From the NCBI RefSeq assembly GCF_018691265.1, contig NW_024881324.1, forward strand, positions 1,001,730-1,065,729: a stretch of DNA of 64,000 nucleotides, in the 5' to 3' direction. Source of the stretch: Tyto alba. Taxonomy: Eukaryota > Chordata > Aves > Strigiformes > Tytonidae. Shown piece after piece: positions 47,570-59,446 of the stretch. The stretch's first letter is position 1, and each line of letters opens with the position of its first letter. The translations under genes were made by a program, and so were the position numbers. The notes under the pieces were generated by a model, which made no database searches, was not told where the DNA came from, and saw only the letters and a program-made list of their open reading frames with translations.

Positions 47570-49290
47570 TCCAATTAGATTGTGGCATTTATTCATTATG
47601 TTCTGAAGATCAAAATGTAACTGAGGTTAAACCATTCAATGAATAACATGCCCATCATTTCATAAATAAAGAACAATCCATGCAAAATAAAGCTATTTCT
47701 GTAACAGAATAATACTGGAATCTTTGAAGATAATAGCTTAGTTTTCTCGTAAGGATCACATCTATGAAATAACATCTGTAACATGAACAAGTTTTGTTTT
47801 AAAATACTAACATGCTAGATAATAAGAGTGTGTTATCATCAGGCGTCTTTGCTGATATCTGTTTTCCCAGATAACTACAAAATTAATTACTGACAATACT
47901 ATATATAACAGAAAACAATTTAGGTATAATATTTACTGATGAAATTACAACATCCATTATATTAAATGTAAAGTGTATAACCAGTGGACAATATAGTATA
48001 TGCAAGCATATCTAAGTTAGGCTGTTGATTGGTAAAAGCAACACGCCTCAAATTCAGTTAGAAATAGCTCTTGCTATTTGCCTAAGCAATTTTTGTCCAC
48101 GTTTGCTGTTCATTTTCCTTTTCTGAAGTCAAGGAAATTGCAAATCTAAGAACAAACTTTTAGTTTGCTTGTTAAAATGCCAGTAAGTTAACCAGAAATA
48201 TCACTAGTCAAAAGCATTGAAATGTCATTTTTAATGTGTAGACATATCCCATTTCTTCTAAAAGTGTTAACAGATGTCATGAAACTGTTTAAAAATACAA
48301 GTTTAATTATACATGGGGGTATTAACTAGCCTCACTAAACTTGTGGAAGCAGGAAGGTGAACTAGGAGGGAAGAAATGGGCAGGGCATGTGTCCTGGTGC
48401 GGCTGTTCTCCTACACTGTATGCGTTCTGGCCACTGGATCGGGGTTCACTCCAGCCTGCCAGCACAGGTGATGGCTCCCACACCTCTCCTGGCGCGGATT
48501 CCCGCTTGTTGCGCTCACATGCATGTGTGCAGAAGCACCTAAACCTAGAGCTTGGGTATGAGTGCTGCTTCTTTCTTACCTGCTTTACCTGAACTTGAAT
48601 ATAATTTTATCAGCTTTGCCAGATTTTGGATTTGTGAGCACATTTTTGATACACCAATGCAAGGGTCAGAGGATATGTGCCTGTGGTTGTTATTTAAATG
48701 TCTGCATGAGACCTGGTATTTTTGCAATAACTTCATGGGTTGAGTGCTAGACATTTGAAAAGCTATTTCTGAGTGGGTTTTTCTTGTTTGGGCTTTTTTT
48801 TTTTTTTTTTTAATATAACATTGTATTTTAATACCCAGTGCTAGCGGAAGAGTAGGTTAACATTTTAAAAACTTCCACAGCTTTGAAAACTGGCGGGTTT
48901 TCTATCCAGTGGAAAAGACTTATCCCTGTACTCACTTCCTCACTACAGTTGATGAATACTGACACTGTGCTTATATGAAATCAGTATTAAGTATTATGAA
49001 AAGGAAGTAATAATTGTGATTTAGGCTGAAGAGTTTACTAGAGTTGTAAACCCTCAAAATGTCAAGATGTTTACACTTTAAGTCAGTCACATTTCACAAG
49101 GCAGTCAATGTCAGGGTGACGCTGAAATTTCAAAGAAAGTCTGTAAAACTGTGTGTAATTTTTTAGGAGTGGCTTTATTAATTTTCAGTATTAGCCCTAT
49201 TTTAATGTAAGAATGTTACATTTTCAATTTATGCATTTTGAAACTCAAACAGAATTGTCTGCAATGAATAAGCAGAATTTCCCTGCATTT
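47570..49290. other. Unique DNA with a GC-rich islet
   Basis: AT-rich DNA with a GC-richer patch at 48360-48545 and a T18 run at 48794-48811. No supportable gene. Confidence 0.45.
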
Positions 49291-49620
49291 GATTTTTCCT
49301 TCTTGGGGAGGGGCGGGGGGGTTGTGTTTCAACTCCATATGGGATGCTGAGGCCATGTCTGAATAGGAAGGCCCTGGCTTGCTGCCCGTGCAGTCCGGCT
49401 TTCCCCAGCTGCAATGAAGATGAGTGACTTGACAGACACCCACTCGCCCTCCGCTCCACCCCCCTTCTTTGGAGCCCAGGGGAAGCACAAAAAGGGAATC
49501 CAGAAGGTATATTGAGCAGCAGTAGGGGAGCACTTTGGGGAAGCAGCAGCAAATTCCTGCAGCACCTTAAAGACAGGGGATGAAGAGGCGACATGTCTTC
49601 AATGCTAGCTCAGCTCCCCA
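49291..49620. other. GC-rich islet
   Basis: Locally raised G+C, with GGGGAGGGGCGGGGGGG near 49304. Three overlapping minus-strand frames of 78-121 codons stay open, the usual outcome of GC-rich DNA; none is recognisable. Confidence 0.45.
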
Positions 49621-51160
49621 GAACAGGTGTAGAAGTCAGTGCGCCCTAAGGAGTTATTTACCTTGAGCCTGGAAGAAGTAAAATCTTGCAATTCCCAGCA
49701 CACAGTTTTGGGTTACTCCCGAATATCATGTCCTGCAGTGAGGAAGAGGGAAATAAATTTTGCTACTGGAACACTGATTGGGTTTAAGGCTAAGTGTGTA
49801 AAAGTCCTAATCCTATAATTCAGGACCTGAATTTCCATAATGGAATCTATTATGGCACAGGTGAAGTTTAGAAAAGTTAATGGCATAACACATCACGGTG
49901 AGTCCCAAGCCATACTACCAAGTTCCTGTCTATTTTCATTTAGGACTCTCTCTTATTTATAGAGTAAAAGCAAGTGATGTGTTGGTATGCACAAATGTAC
50001 ATAAATGTGATGTGCACTTTCATCTGTCATGGCAAGACGATGCTCCAAGCTAACTGCGTATGAGCTAATTGTCCCCTCAATTTTCAGAGTCTTTTGTGAA
50101 GCCTGGGCTAACACAGGCAGTCAAACTGTAAATCAGAAAATATAATTATGACATATATATAAGCGTATCAAGTTGTGAGATTTTAGTTTTAGTCACTGAG
50201 AGCGGAGCTGACCAATATGCATGGTGCGACTGAAGGTGTGGGTAGCACTTGAATACAGGACTGAGAGCACAGAATTAGAGGCAGCATTTGATTGTGTCTC
50301 TAAGATCATTGAATTCCAAAATTGCTTTAACATGGTCTTTAAAGCATGTCTGAAACAGTGCCACAGAATCAAATTTATTCAGAAGTTGTTGCCACTGGAT
50401 CCCAAAAAGCTAATATGCATACAATGTGTGGATGTAAACCAAAACCAAATAACAAGAGTTACTGGAGATTAAAAACAAATCCTGCAGTTTCGTAGGATTC
50501 AGAAATGATCCTGGTGACTATAAGCAATACTTTAGATGACAGAATTATTTGAATATTTAATTATTTTCCAGCTGCATTAACAACTATATTTACAGGGTGC
50601 CAAATGCTATTATAGTTTAAACTGTAGATCAAATTATAGACACTGACTGTTCCCAAGTCAGTTACAAGCTAAGTTTTCTCATGGTTGTAATATGGAATTT
50701 ATTTTCAAGGAAATTTCACATTGAGCTTCTGAGTTCTTTCAGTTCTCCAGTGTAGACAAGCACAGGATATCAATCAACATTAACAGACAAAAGCCTCAGT
50801 ACTGGCATTTGCTCACTAAGAATGTGACTGTTTCTACTAAACATGAGAAGTCCTCACTGCTGGTACAGGAACTACAGACACTGTGCCAGTCTAAGCATTC
50901 AAAAGCAAATCTTGGGTCTTGTGCAGGTTGTAACCATGATACTGCTGCTTTTCCTTGGTGTTTATTCGTAGCTGTATAATGCTTACCAGTTCATGCCTTC
51001 TCACAATCATTTCAAATACTTTCAGGCCTTTGTAGACCAAGATATGCAAGTGCTGAATACAAAAATTTGATTCGGTGACACATACAGTGTTTATTTTTTG
51101 CCTTTATCCTCTTTTCTTCCATTTCTTATGTTTGAGAAGACCAGGTCATCTGTGCTGATG
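49621..51160. other. AT-rich unique DNA
   Basis: No supportable gene. The interval 49990-50115 is motif-dense and non-repetitive and may be a small conserved element. Confidence 0.4.
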
Positions 51161-51713
51161 CGTGGCCAGAATTTTAAACTGCTTTCCATTTATCCCCCAC
51201 TCTTTTAGTGCCAATAATTCATTATCTTCTGGAGTGAGGAAGGGAAATTTTTCCATTTCTCCAGATCTTTTCAAGCCCTATCCTCTTAAAACTGAGATGT
51301 GCCTGCTCAAGTCCATTGCACGCTCTGCCATACCTCAACTCAACGAATGTCTGTCTGTCTCCCCTGCCTGGTTGTTTTGGAACAGGGGCAGGTTGCTGCG
51401 TTGCAGAGGTTGCTGCATCACCTCCTGCTCCAGGGGCAGAGGGAGCTGCGTGGGCTCTGCGGTCCCTTCTCCAGCCCGTTCGCATGCGAAAGCGGCACAA
51501 GAGGCGTGGAGCCTGAAGGGACATTGCTCACAGCAGGTATTTGTCCCCGAGCTGCTCCTTGAAAACAGGCACACTCCAAAAGCACTGAACTTTGAAGCAG
51601 GGAAAACGACTAGTGTTTTGCGAACAACAATTTTAAGTTGTTCCCACCTCCCTCTCTTTCTTCCGGCTGACGTGGGCTTGCTAGAGATGTCCTGTTACAT
51701 AAAGGAGTCATGA
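51161..51713. other. GC-rich islet with the longest open frame
   Basis: The longest open frame of the window, 183 codons on plus, lies here, but it starts from GTG, overlaps several other long frames on both strands, and has no recognisable domain. The interval 51340-51560 is GC-rich. I read this as a GC islet, not a gene. Confidence 0.45.
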
Positions 51714-52550
51714 ATTTTGGAGAATTTCAGCAATAAGATTTGTGGGAATCCACCCCTGATGCAAAAATTGACCCTCGCTAATCAGACCTTTCACTGAGCA
51801 ACTGGTTCCTGTGGACTGGAAGTCAGACTGTCACATCTAATTTTCTGTTTTAAATTAATGTATTATGAATGTGTTAAAAGTCTGTATTAAATAACCTCAA
51901 ATTCTTTAGTTCGCCTGATAAAAGGCTTTGTGCTTTAGCAACAGCAGGCATTACTAAGTATCCAGGCAATAAAGCATAGTATATAAAGGAATCCTGCCCC
52001 CAAATTAAAGACTATCTTAAAATCAGAGAGAAAAAAAAAATCCAGATTTATTGCACAAGCTACAAAAAAAATATTTCTTCACAGTTCAATGATAATTCTT
52101 GGCTAGTGCAGTCATCAATACCAGATTTACAATAAAACATCTGGGGAACACATGCAGAAATAAACTTATTCAAACAGAAAGAGAATAATCTGTGAACATG
52201 CCCTGTCCTCTGATCCCATAGTAGTTTGACTGTGGTATCAGTTTGTTTCTTGCTTGCTTGCTTTCTTTTACACTGCTGAAAGTTGGTTTAGAAGCGCAGA
52301 GCTGGGATAGATATCAGAGATTACGTTTGTTTCCATACTGAAAGTATTTTGTAGTTGGAATTGGGTAAAAGTGTTACAAAATACAAGTTTAAAATTTTCT
52401 CAGTATGTCAAGGATGTTCTTTTTTATTAAGAACTTGATTTATTTAAATTAACTTGATTAGAGTGTCAAATGTTGACATTTTAGTATGTATAAACCAAAA
52501 TTTGAAAGAATCTTGAAAATGTTGTCAGGTTGAAACCATATCAGATATTT
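51714..52550. other. AT-rich unique DNA
   Basis: No supportable gene or repeat. Confidence 0.45.
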
Positions 52551-52604
52551 CTTTCGTTGTTTGTTTTTTTCTTTTTTTTCTTTTTTTTTCTTTTTTTTTT
52601 TTTT
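52551..52604. repeat. T-rich low-complexity tract
   Basis: T runs interrupted by single C at roughly ten-base intervals; simple repeat. Confidence 0.92.
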
Positions 52605-53394
52605 AACAAAAATCCAAACTAGAGCAGATTGTAGCGATGCAACTTAGGCTTCTTTATAACAGGCAAAGGTAAAATAGTCTCAAAAAGGTTGTTTAGTTTC
52701 TTTGGATGAGGTGATGGTGCTATCAGAGTTATTAACTTCTTTGGCTATTAACTAAACCCAATCTTTTTTATTTAATGAAGTTAGAATACTTAAAGAGAGA
52801 CTTTTAATAATCAGTGAAAGATTATCAAGATTGCTTAATAGGATTTTTTTTTTTTTTAAGTCAGGTGTATTCGAAACCACTGTGTGAGGACTGATTCTCC
52901 ATCTTCCTTTTCTTTTCCTGGCAGAACAGCAGCATCAGGGTACGAGAGCCAACACGTGCACCGGACACTGCTGTAACCTCCTGCCTTCCCCCCATGGCTC
53001 TTCCTGCAAACACGTGTGAACCGTCGCTCTCCCGCGCCTTGTGCTGAGCAAGCCTGGGTTTGCCTGGGCACTGGCCAGTGGCTACTGGGAAGACAGTGTG
53101 TGTGCACTGTGCACCCCCAGCTAGCCCCGAGGCCATGGCTGATGGCATAGCACCTTCCCCGGCGGGTACCCAGGCGGTTACTGGTGAGGCAAGATTTCAT
53201 GTGGTGTTTTCCTTAGGTAGAGTAAGTTGCACACGTATCACAGATACAGGGCGTTTGGTCACATTATCATATTAAAGCCAACACCCTGTAGCTTTCAGAG
53301 CCAGAAAGGTGCTTGGAATTCCTCTCAAAATCCTGAATGGGAGGGGAAAAATTCCATTTGTTCCATCTAGTTAACATTGCTGGGTTTGTTTTCC
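52605..53394. other. Unique DNA with a GC-rich islet
   Basis: AT-rich DNA with a GC-rich patch at 52900-53190, in which frames on both strands stay open without recognisable content. T14 run at 52844-52857. Confidence 0.45.
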
Positions 53395-53840
53395 CCCCAT
53401 TAATGCAAATTTATAGAATTAAATTCTGCCAAAATAAGGCTAATTTAAGAGCAAATCCACCCTAAAAAGTAAAAATCAATCTCTCTCTTTGCACAGAGAG
53501 CCCAAGGGAATAAAATACCAGGAATCCTAGGTATTTTGCTTCTAGTTTTTGACATATGTTCTGATGAAAAAGATCAATGGTTTTCTCTTGGGGATAAAAG
53601 ATTGCAAGGGCCGAATAGCCAGAAGTTTGTATGTCTGTTTAGCTAATGGCAAACAGTACAAAAGTCAGCAATGAGCATCTTTGCCTTGACAACAAGTGAC
53701 AAGTGGGCCTTTGTACCACAGGGCTACCATTGTTTAACTCCTTCTGCAGATTATTTATTGAAGGCAGAAAAAAAGCGCAGATTAATATACTTTCTGCTGA
53801 GTCAACCCAAATTTGACCCAGGAAGACCTAATTAAATAAT
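53395..53840. promoter_or_regulatory. Possible conserved non-coding element
   Basis: Repeat-free DNA with SOX/FOX-type (CCATTGTTTAAC) and homeodomain-type cores (AGGCTAATTTAAG, GATTAATATAC, CCTAATTAAATA). Inference from texture only. Confidence 0.25.
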
Positions 53841-54429
53841 TTTTTTAAAGTCCTAAGGAGTAATTGAATAGTTTTGGTGATTAAAAATGTGCTGCTAGGT
53901 TCAAATAGACTGGGTGTTTTACTTGTCATCCTTGGCCTTTGTTATTCTTCCTCTTCTTACTTATTAATCCTTCTCAGAAATCATATGAGAATGCCAAAAA
54001 TATATCCATTATTTTCTTGCCACATAGAAGCAATGAACAAATCAACGCACCCTCACTTCTCAGGGCAGTGACTGTGAATGGTCTGATGTAGTGGGTAGTA
54101 CTTTTTCTTGTACATTACTGGGCAGTTGTAAGAGTATTTCTATACCAACACTTTCATCTGTTACAATTATTCTTGCAGATGGCTCTGAAATTTTATTTTC
54201 AAACATGCTCAAATCAGTGAGTAGCTAAACATATCTGAATAAATTAAAGGAGCCTTGTCTTTTGTCACAAAGAATCAAATTTATAGTAGGGATTTTGAGC
54301 AGCAGAAAGATCTGCAAAGCGAATAATCTCTAGAATCTTTATTGCAGTTAAAATGTGTTCCCAGCCCCGTATTCTATTTGTGAGAGCATTACCATAGCCA
54401 TCACTTGAACCTGCCTAGTGGTGAGATTT
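53841..54429. other. AT-rich unique DNA
   Basis: No supportable gene or repeat. Confidence 0.45.
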
Positions 54430-54615
54430 AAAACTTAAGCATACTAATGACCCATGCAAATTTTTGGGGAAAAAAAAAAAATAATTCTATACTTTGTAGC
54501 TGTTGCTAGAAGTGCCCTTGGTAAAGCTTAAACACATTCATGACCCAGGCAAATTTTGAAGAAAAAAAAAAAAGAATTAAAAAATTATGCATCGATGACC
54601 CAAGCACATTGTCAT
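54430..54615 (+). repeat. Three-copy imperfect direct repeat
   Basis: ATGACCCATGCAAATTTT (54447), ATGACCCAGGCAAATTTT (54539) and GATGACCCAAGCACATTG (54595) are three copies of one unit. The first two share a longer upstream part (CTTAAGCATACTAATGACCC against CTTAAACACATTCATGACCC) and a following A-rich run. Spacings are about 92 and 56 bases. The octamer-like ATGCAAAT in copy one is a POU-factor site. Confidence 0.75.
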
Positions 54616-56329
54616 CACTGCTGCTCTTGACTCTGCTCAATTGCCGCTCAAGATAGTTGGTCAGTCTCACATTTCTTAAACGTTGAAAAAAGATCCTAAA
54701 AATCTTTAGGTTCATATTCATGATACTCAGAACTGCAGATGGTAAAGTTCGCGGTATTTCTACATCTAATCAAAAGTTACCAGGCTGACTTTCACAGCTA
54801 TTGAATCTCACTGACATGGAATGACCACAACAAACACTTAGTGAGAACAGAAATACTGCAAGTGCTGGTCACTCCAGGCTTAAAAAAATCCACTTAAAGC
54901 TTGTGAGAAGATCTTCTCTTCATTAAGTAGCTGCTTGGCTTTTTGAGTAGGTGCAAAAGGGAACTAGCTTACTAGTTGAACAGATCTGCTCTGCTCACTA
55001 GACTATTGCATGGTAAATAGGACTGAGTGGGGTGTTTTACCTTAAAGCTGTGATACTCTGGTGAGGGATCAGGCCAGTTCCACCGAGCTGTCTTGAACTT
55101 GCTAGCATGTTCTCCCCTTCAGTATGGTAAATGACGATCATACAGCTTTGCATAGAAATTAAAATAGTCTGATAGCCTTCAGTATACCATAGGTGCCGGC
55201 TGCCACTACACAGGAATTTCATTTCATTGTGCAGCTGTCACAAACAAGGATAGGAAGTGAGGCAAACCCTATGGATTCAGAGTTTTTCCTCAAAGCTGGA
55301 GTGATCTCTTGAAAAAGCAGGTTGCTGGTGGGTTTCTATTAACTGAGATCTGGGAGAAGACCTTTGCGGAAATTCTCCTTCCAGCCTGCATGAGAGAGGA
55401 CCAAAGGAGTACCTGAAGTTGAAGAAGCTGTGAAGGACTGCATCCCAGCTGAGGCCTCGAGGTGATTGTGCAATATGTGTTAAGGCTAATAGTTGAAGAC
55501 TGAAAGGGTGCTTCAGAGCTCTCATAGAAGACCAGCTTTTGTGTAAATTGTATGTGTGAATGTGTAAATGAGGGAAGCAAACTACAAAAGGGAAATGGAT
55601 TGAGAAAATAGGAAAGTTACAACAACTTAGAAGTATATGCTGAATACAAAAGGTAGAAAGGAAGAAGCAAATTTCATTTTTTGGTCTTGTCCTCCCAAAA
55701 GGGAATTAAAACCTCTGCAAGGAGGCACCGGTGTTTTCTGTGTGGGCTGCAGGACAGCACAGGGCCTCTCGCTCTGCTGCTGACCTGCTGGGGGTTTGCA
55801 GGGTGTTTCCCTCTGACCTCCTCTGTCAAGAGATTCGGCACCATGCCTTCCTTTCCTCCCATGAAGCTACCTTCTAATCCAAGAGTACCAGAATGGTGTG
55901 AGCCTAGTCAGGGTATTAAGATAATGGGTTGTCACTGAACCCCCAAACACAGTCTGACACCCAGTCTAGTTTTTTAGTGAATGTGCATAGCTCAGAAAAG
56001 GGATGACGCTGTATGATTCTGTCTATAGTGGCTATAGCCAGAAAAGTTGTAATTCTAAAAAATTACGCTTAGCATAAATGAGAAATAATCTACTCAGACA
56101 CAAGGCTGATATGCTATGTTTCCTTTACAGAATTTATTTGAAATTTATACCATGTTTATTTTTTCTCTCTCTAGCAATAAAAAGTTTCATTGAATAAAAA
56201 CTTCCTTTCCCCTCTTACAGACAAAATATAAATACTTGAGACATAGGTACTAGCACCTATGCGCATTTTATTGAATTAACGTCAAAAGGGAACACTCATT
56301 GATAAATTGAGTCCCCACCTTGATACATT
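54616..56329. other. Unique non-coding DNA
   Basis: No repeat or supportable gene. A slightly GC-richer patch at 55700-55900 holds overlapping frames on both strands. Confidence 0.45.
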
Positions 56330-56740
56330 TGGAGAGCACTGGCATCCATAAGCAGTGCAATTCTCATTATCACTTCCGGTAGGATAATATGCCGTATCTA
56401 ACGCAGTGAATTGGCTGTTCATTGTGTACGCTGTCTTCACAGTGAGCGTGGGTGCAGATGGAAGAGCCTCAGTTTGAGATCAGAGCCATGCAAGTACTGA
56501 AATTGCTTATCTTGCATATTTTAGTTGTTTGATCCCCTTAAGCTGCTTGACCTTTCATTTCATTCTGCGGTGGGAACCTCTTTCCCTCTGTTACCCTAGT
56601 AATCAGCATTTTCTGATTTGAATAACAATGTCAGTTCAGCATTGTGAGGAATTGCATACAGCCATTCACTTGTGCACCACCAACTCTTTTCCTGTGATTC
56701 GCACCAAAGTGTGATAATTAATCTGTTTTAGCCAGCTCTA
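56330..56740. promoter_or_regulatory. Possible conserved non-coding element
   Basis: Repeat-free, balanced composition with several factor-type cores (AATAACAATG, GAATTGCATAC, GATAATTAATC). Inference from texture only. Confidence 0.2.
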
Positions 56741-57624
56741 GGAATATATCATCAAACCTGGGAAAACATAAAAGAGCAAATAGATGACAATCTAGCCTTT
56801 ATCTCATTTTTATGGAGATGGAAGTGGACCATAGCAAAGGTCAGATTCAAGGTCAAGATGGAAGCCATTGAAGAAGCTCTGATGAGGCTGGTTCTTCCTG
56901 CAGGTCCATTCAATCTAACCAGCCAGGTATATAAATAGAGTCCTTCATCTGCTGGCCCAACCAGCCTCTTCACACCACAATCAAGAGACAAGCACAAGCA
57001 ATTTACTGCTGAGATCATTTCAGAGATATGCTACAAAAGGCACAACATAAGTACAGAGTTAAACTGGAAAAAACTTTGGCTATACAAATATTATCTACTT
57101 CTAGGCAATCACTGTGTTAAATTAATGGCTACTTACTAAGATTTGTTTATACATTGATTAGTAATTTAATATCTTGTTAGGTCAGACTTTTAATTATTCT
57201 CTGTTTTAACTTTATATATGTTTCATAACTGGATTTATAGGTGTTTAATTTTATCCAGCAACTTGAGACAGTACAAATTACTTGCAGACTGCCAATCCAG
57301 TAGTGATTGGAGCTGTTTTTTTTTTTGTTTTTTTTTTTTTTTTTTTTTACACTACCTGTTTAATTACATTAATGGTCAAAACCTGGTGCTACCAAAATTA
57401 ATAGGAAAATCTCCCACTGATTTCAGTGAATTTAGGTTGTAACCCAAAGTGTAAATAGTAGCTACTCGATTTTCCTCTAAATAAGGCAATGTAGTGAATT
57501 GTAGAGCAACTTATTGACAAAAATCTCATTCAATAACAATATGATCTACTGTGTTTATATATTATAACTTCAAATTCTGACTTGTAGCAATAATACTGTC
57601 AGGCTGTTTTTCTTAACTGAAGTA
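56741..57624. other. AT-rich unique DNA
   Basis: T-rich run at 57316-57348. No supportable gene. Confidence 0.45.
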
Positions 57625-57690
57625 GAGGGGAAATGAGTTATTCAAAATCACACAGTCTAGTCTAGTCAAGGTCATGTTTCAAAGTGTGAA
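57625..57690 (-). repeat. MIR-like SINE relic
   Basis: AACTGAAGTAGAGGGGAAAT, then GAGTTATTCAAAATCACACA, then GTCTAGTC aligns by eye with the reverse complement of the MIR core (AACTGAGGCACAGAGAGG, AAGTAACTTGCCCAAGG, TCACACAGCTAGTAAG). Short and diverged. Confidence 0.35.
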
Positions 57691-58807
57691 AATAAGTGCT
57701 TAAAACAATGCATTCTGTATTAAAACAAGAAGGTAAGATGTAATGAATGTATTATTTCAAGCTGAAAGCTAGTAATGCTGCAGATGTTCATCAGGTAAGT
57801 TCACTAATGGTAACAGTGCTTAACAGTGCCACTGTAATTAATAATGTATTAGTATTCCCAAACTTCTTTGGAGGTTTAGTATATGGCTGTTCAAAATTGG
57901 AGCAAGATATTTTGCACGCGTATTTTCAAAACAAATTTATTAACTGATTTTTTAAAGTGGTTTAAATCCATAATTTATGATTAGATGGGAGCAAGCGCTC
58001 CTGAGATTTTGAGCTATTTTTTTCCGTCATTTTAATTTTTTTTCCTCTTCCTATTCTCCATCTGACTCTGCATCTGAGTAATGCCTAAGTATGAACATAC
58101 AATGAAATAAGGAATGGATTTATATCATTTCCATTGCTACTAATGCTAAATGAATGATCATCAGGCATTCCTTTTCCTACTTTCAGGTATAGGACAAATG
58201 TTTACTTTTCAGACAACTTTTTTTTTGTCATGAACTCTTATTTCTATTTCTCTGTCCATGTACTAATTCATATGGAGTATTTCCTGTGTAAGGCCCAAGT
58301 ACAGTAGGTTATTTGTAATTTTTCTTTCAAGATAATATTATTTGTAATTATTTAGAATACTTAAATGACAACTTCAGTGTGTTTAAGTGGTGGAGTTTGA
58401 CAGTTGTTTCCTAAAATTAAAACTGAATGTACCCTCTGCAGGATGCAAGTATTCTGTTCTGTCTTATATATAGTTCAAACACTAAACTCATTTAGGTGTA
58501 TCTGAGATCCCTCCAGTAGTGCATTAAGCAATCTGACTTAACATCTATCACATGTAGTTCAAGCGCTCTCTCATCTCCACCCCAGGGAGAGAACTGTGTG
58601 CCTAGTGGCGTGTTTTGTTTTTATTTTAAATGTCCAAGGAGAGTGGGTAGTGTTAACGGCATCAGACATCCATTTCCTTGCAATTAGCTGTCTGTGTTGT
58701 CACAATGCCCCTGCTGCCTTTAAATGCTGTGGGCGAGGAAAGAGAGAGAGAAAAAGAGCGTGTTCATCAAATTTCATTCCAGTCCTGTTTGAAACATCTC
58801 CTCCCTG
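57691..58807. other. AT-rich unique DNA
   Basis: No supportable gene. A consensus plus-strand donor (CATCAG|GTAAGT) lies near 57796, with only a weak acceptor 33 nt before it. Confidence 0.4.
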
Positions 58808-58890
58808 CCCCCCCCCCCCCTTTTTTTTTTTTTTTAATTTAGAGATATACTCTAGAACGGCATGTAATATTTATTTATTTATTTATTTTT
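58808..58890. repeat. C13-T15 junction and (TTTA)n array
   Basis: Thirteen C (58808-58820) join fifteen T (58821-58835); a TTTA tetranucleotide array follows at 58868-58890. Confidence 0.93.
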
Positions 58891-59423
58891 ACTTGACAAA
58901 ACTTTTTATCCACAAAAAGCAAATTCATGTTGCTTGGGATATTTTGCAAAATCAAGTTGAACTATTTTGGATTTAAAAAAAAGATGATGAAGGATAGCCT
59001 TTTTATTTTCAGTAGAATGTGTTTATATTTAAAACAGCAGTTTTGTGTGGCAGGAGAAAACAGTGTGACTCCTGCAATTTTCTTCTGTGTGGAGCCTGTG
59101 TGTAGTCCAACAAACAGCTTTGTAAAAGGGTACAGTGGGAGAGCAGCATCTCCCAACCTCCTGAGCCACAGCCATTTCGGAGCCATGTAGATTCAGTGGG
59201 ATTTGGCTCAGGTACGCAGAGGGTCCCCTTTTTCCACCCAATTTGTTGGGTTTCAGAGTAATCTCTTTCTGCTGTCTTCTTTCAGTAATGCTTTTGTCCA
59301 TAGTACAATGAATGAAAGACTCTTGTAGGCGTTTCAAATTTTAATTCTTTACCATATTAATTTTCTCATTGCTTCAGTGTGCATTTTTACCTTCGGTGCT
59401 TGTAACTCTGGCCTTTGCCAGAG
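58891..59423. other. AT-rich unique DNA
   Basis: No supportable gene or repeat. Confidence 0.45.
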
Positions 59424-59446
59424 CACGTGTCCCAAGTAGGCACGTG
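59424..59446. promoter_or_regulatory. Pair of CACGTG E-boxes
   Basis: Two perfect CACGTG sites (59424-59429 and 59441-59446) are 17 bp apart in a mirror-like context. Such pairs can bind bHLH factors of the MYC, USF or CLOCK type, but no promoter is evident nearby. Confidence 0.35.

Noticed and set aside
51162..51713. Longest open frame, 183 codons on plus
   Set aside because: It starts at GTG, overlaps other long frames on both strands in a GC-rich islet, shows no domain or splice context, and has low-complexity cysteine/serine-rich content.
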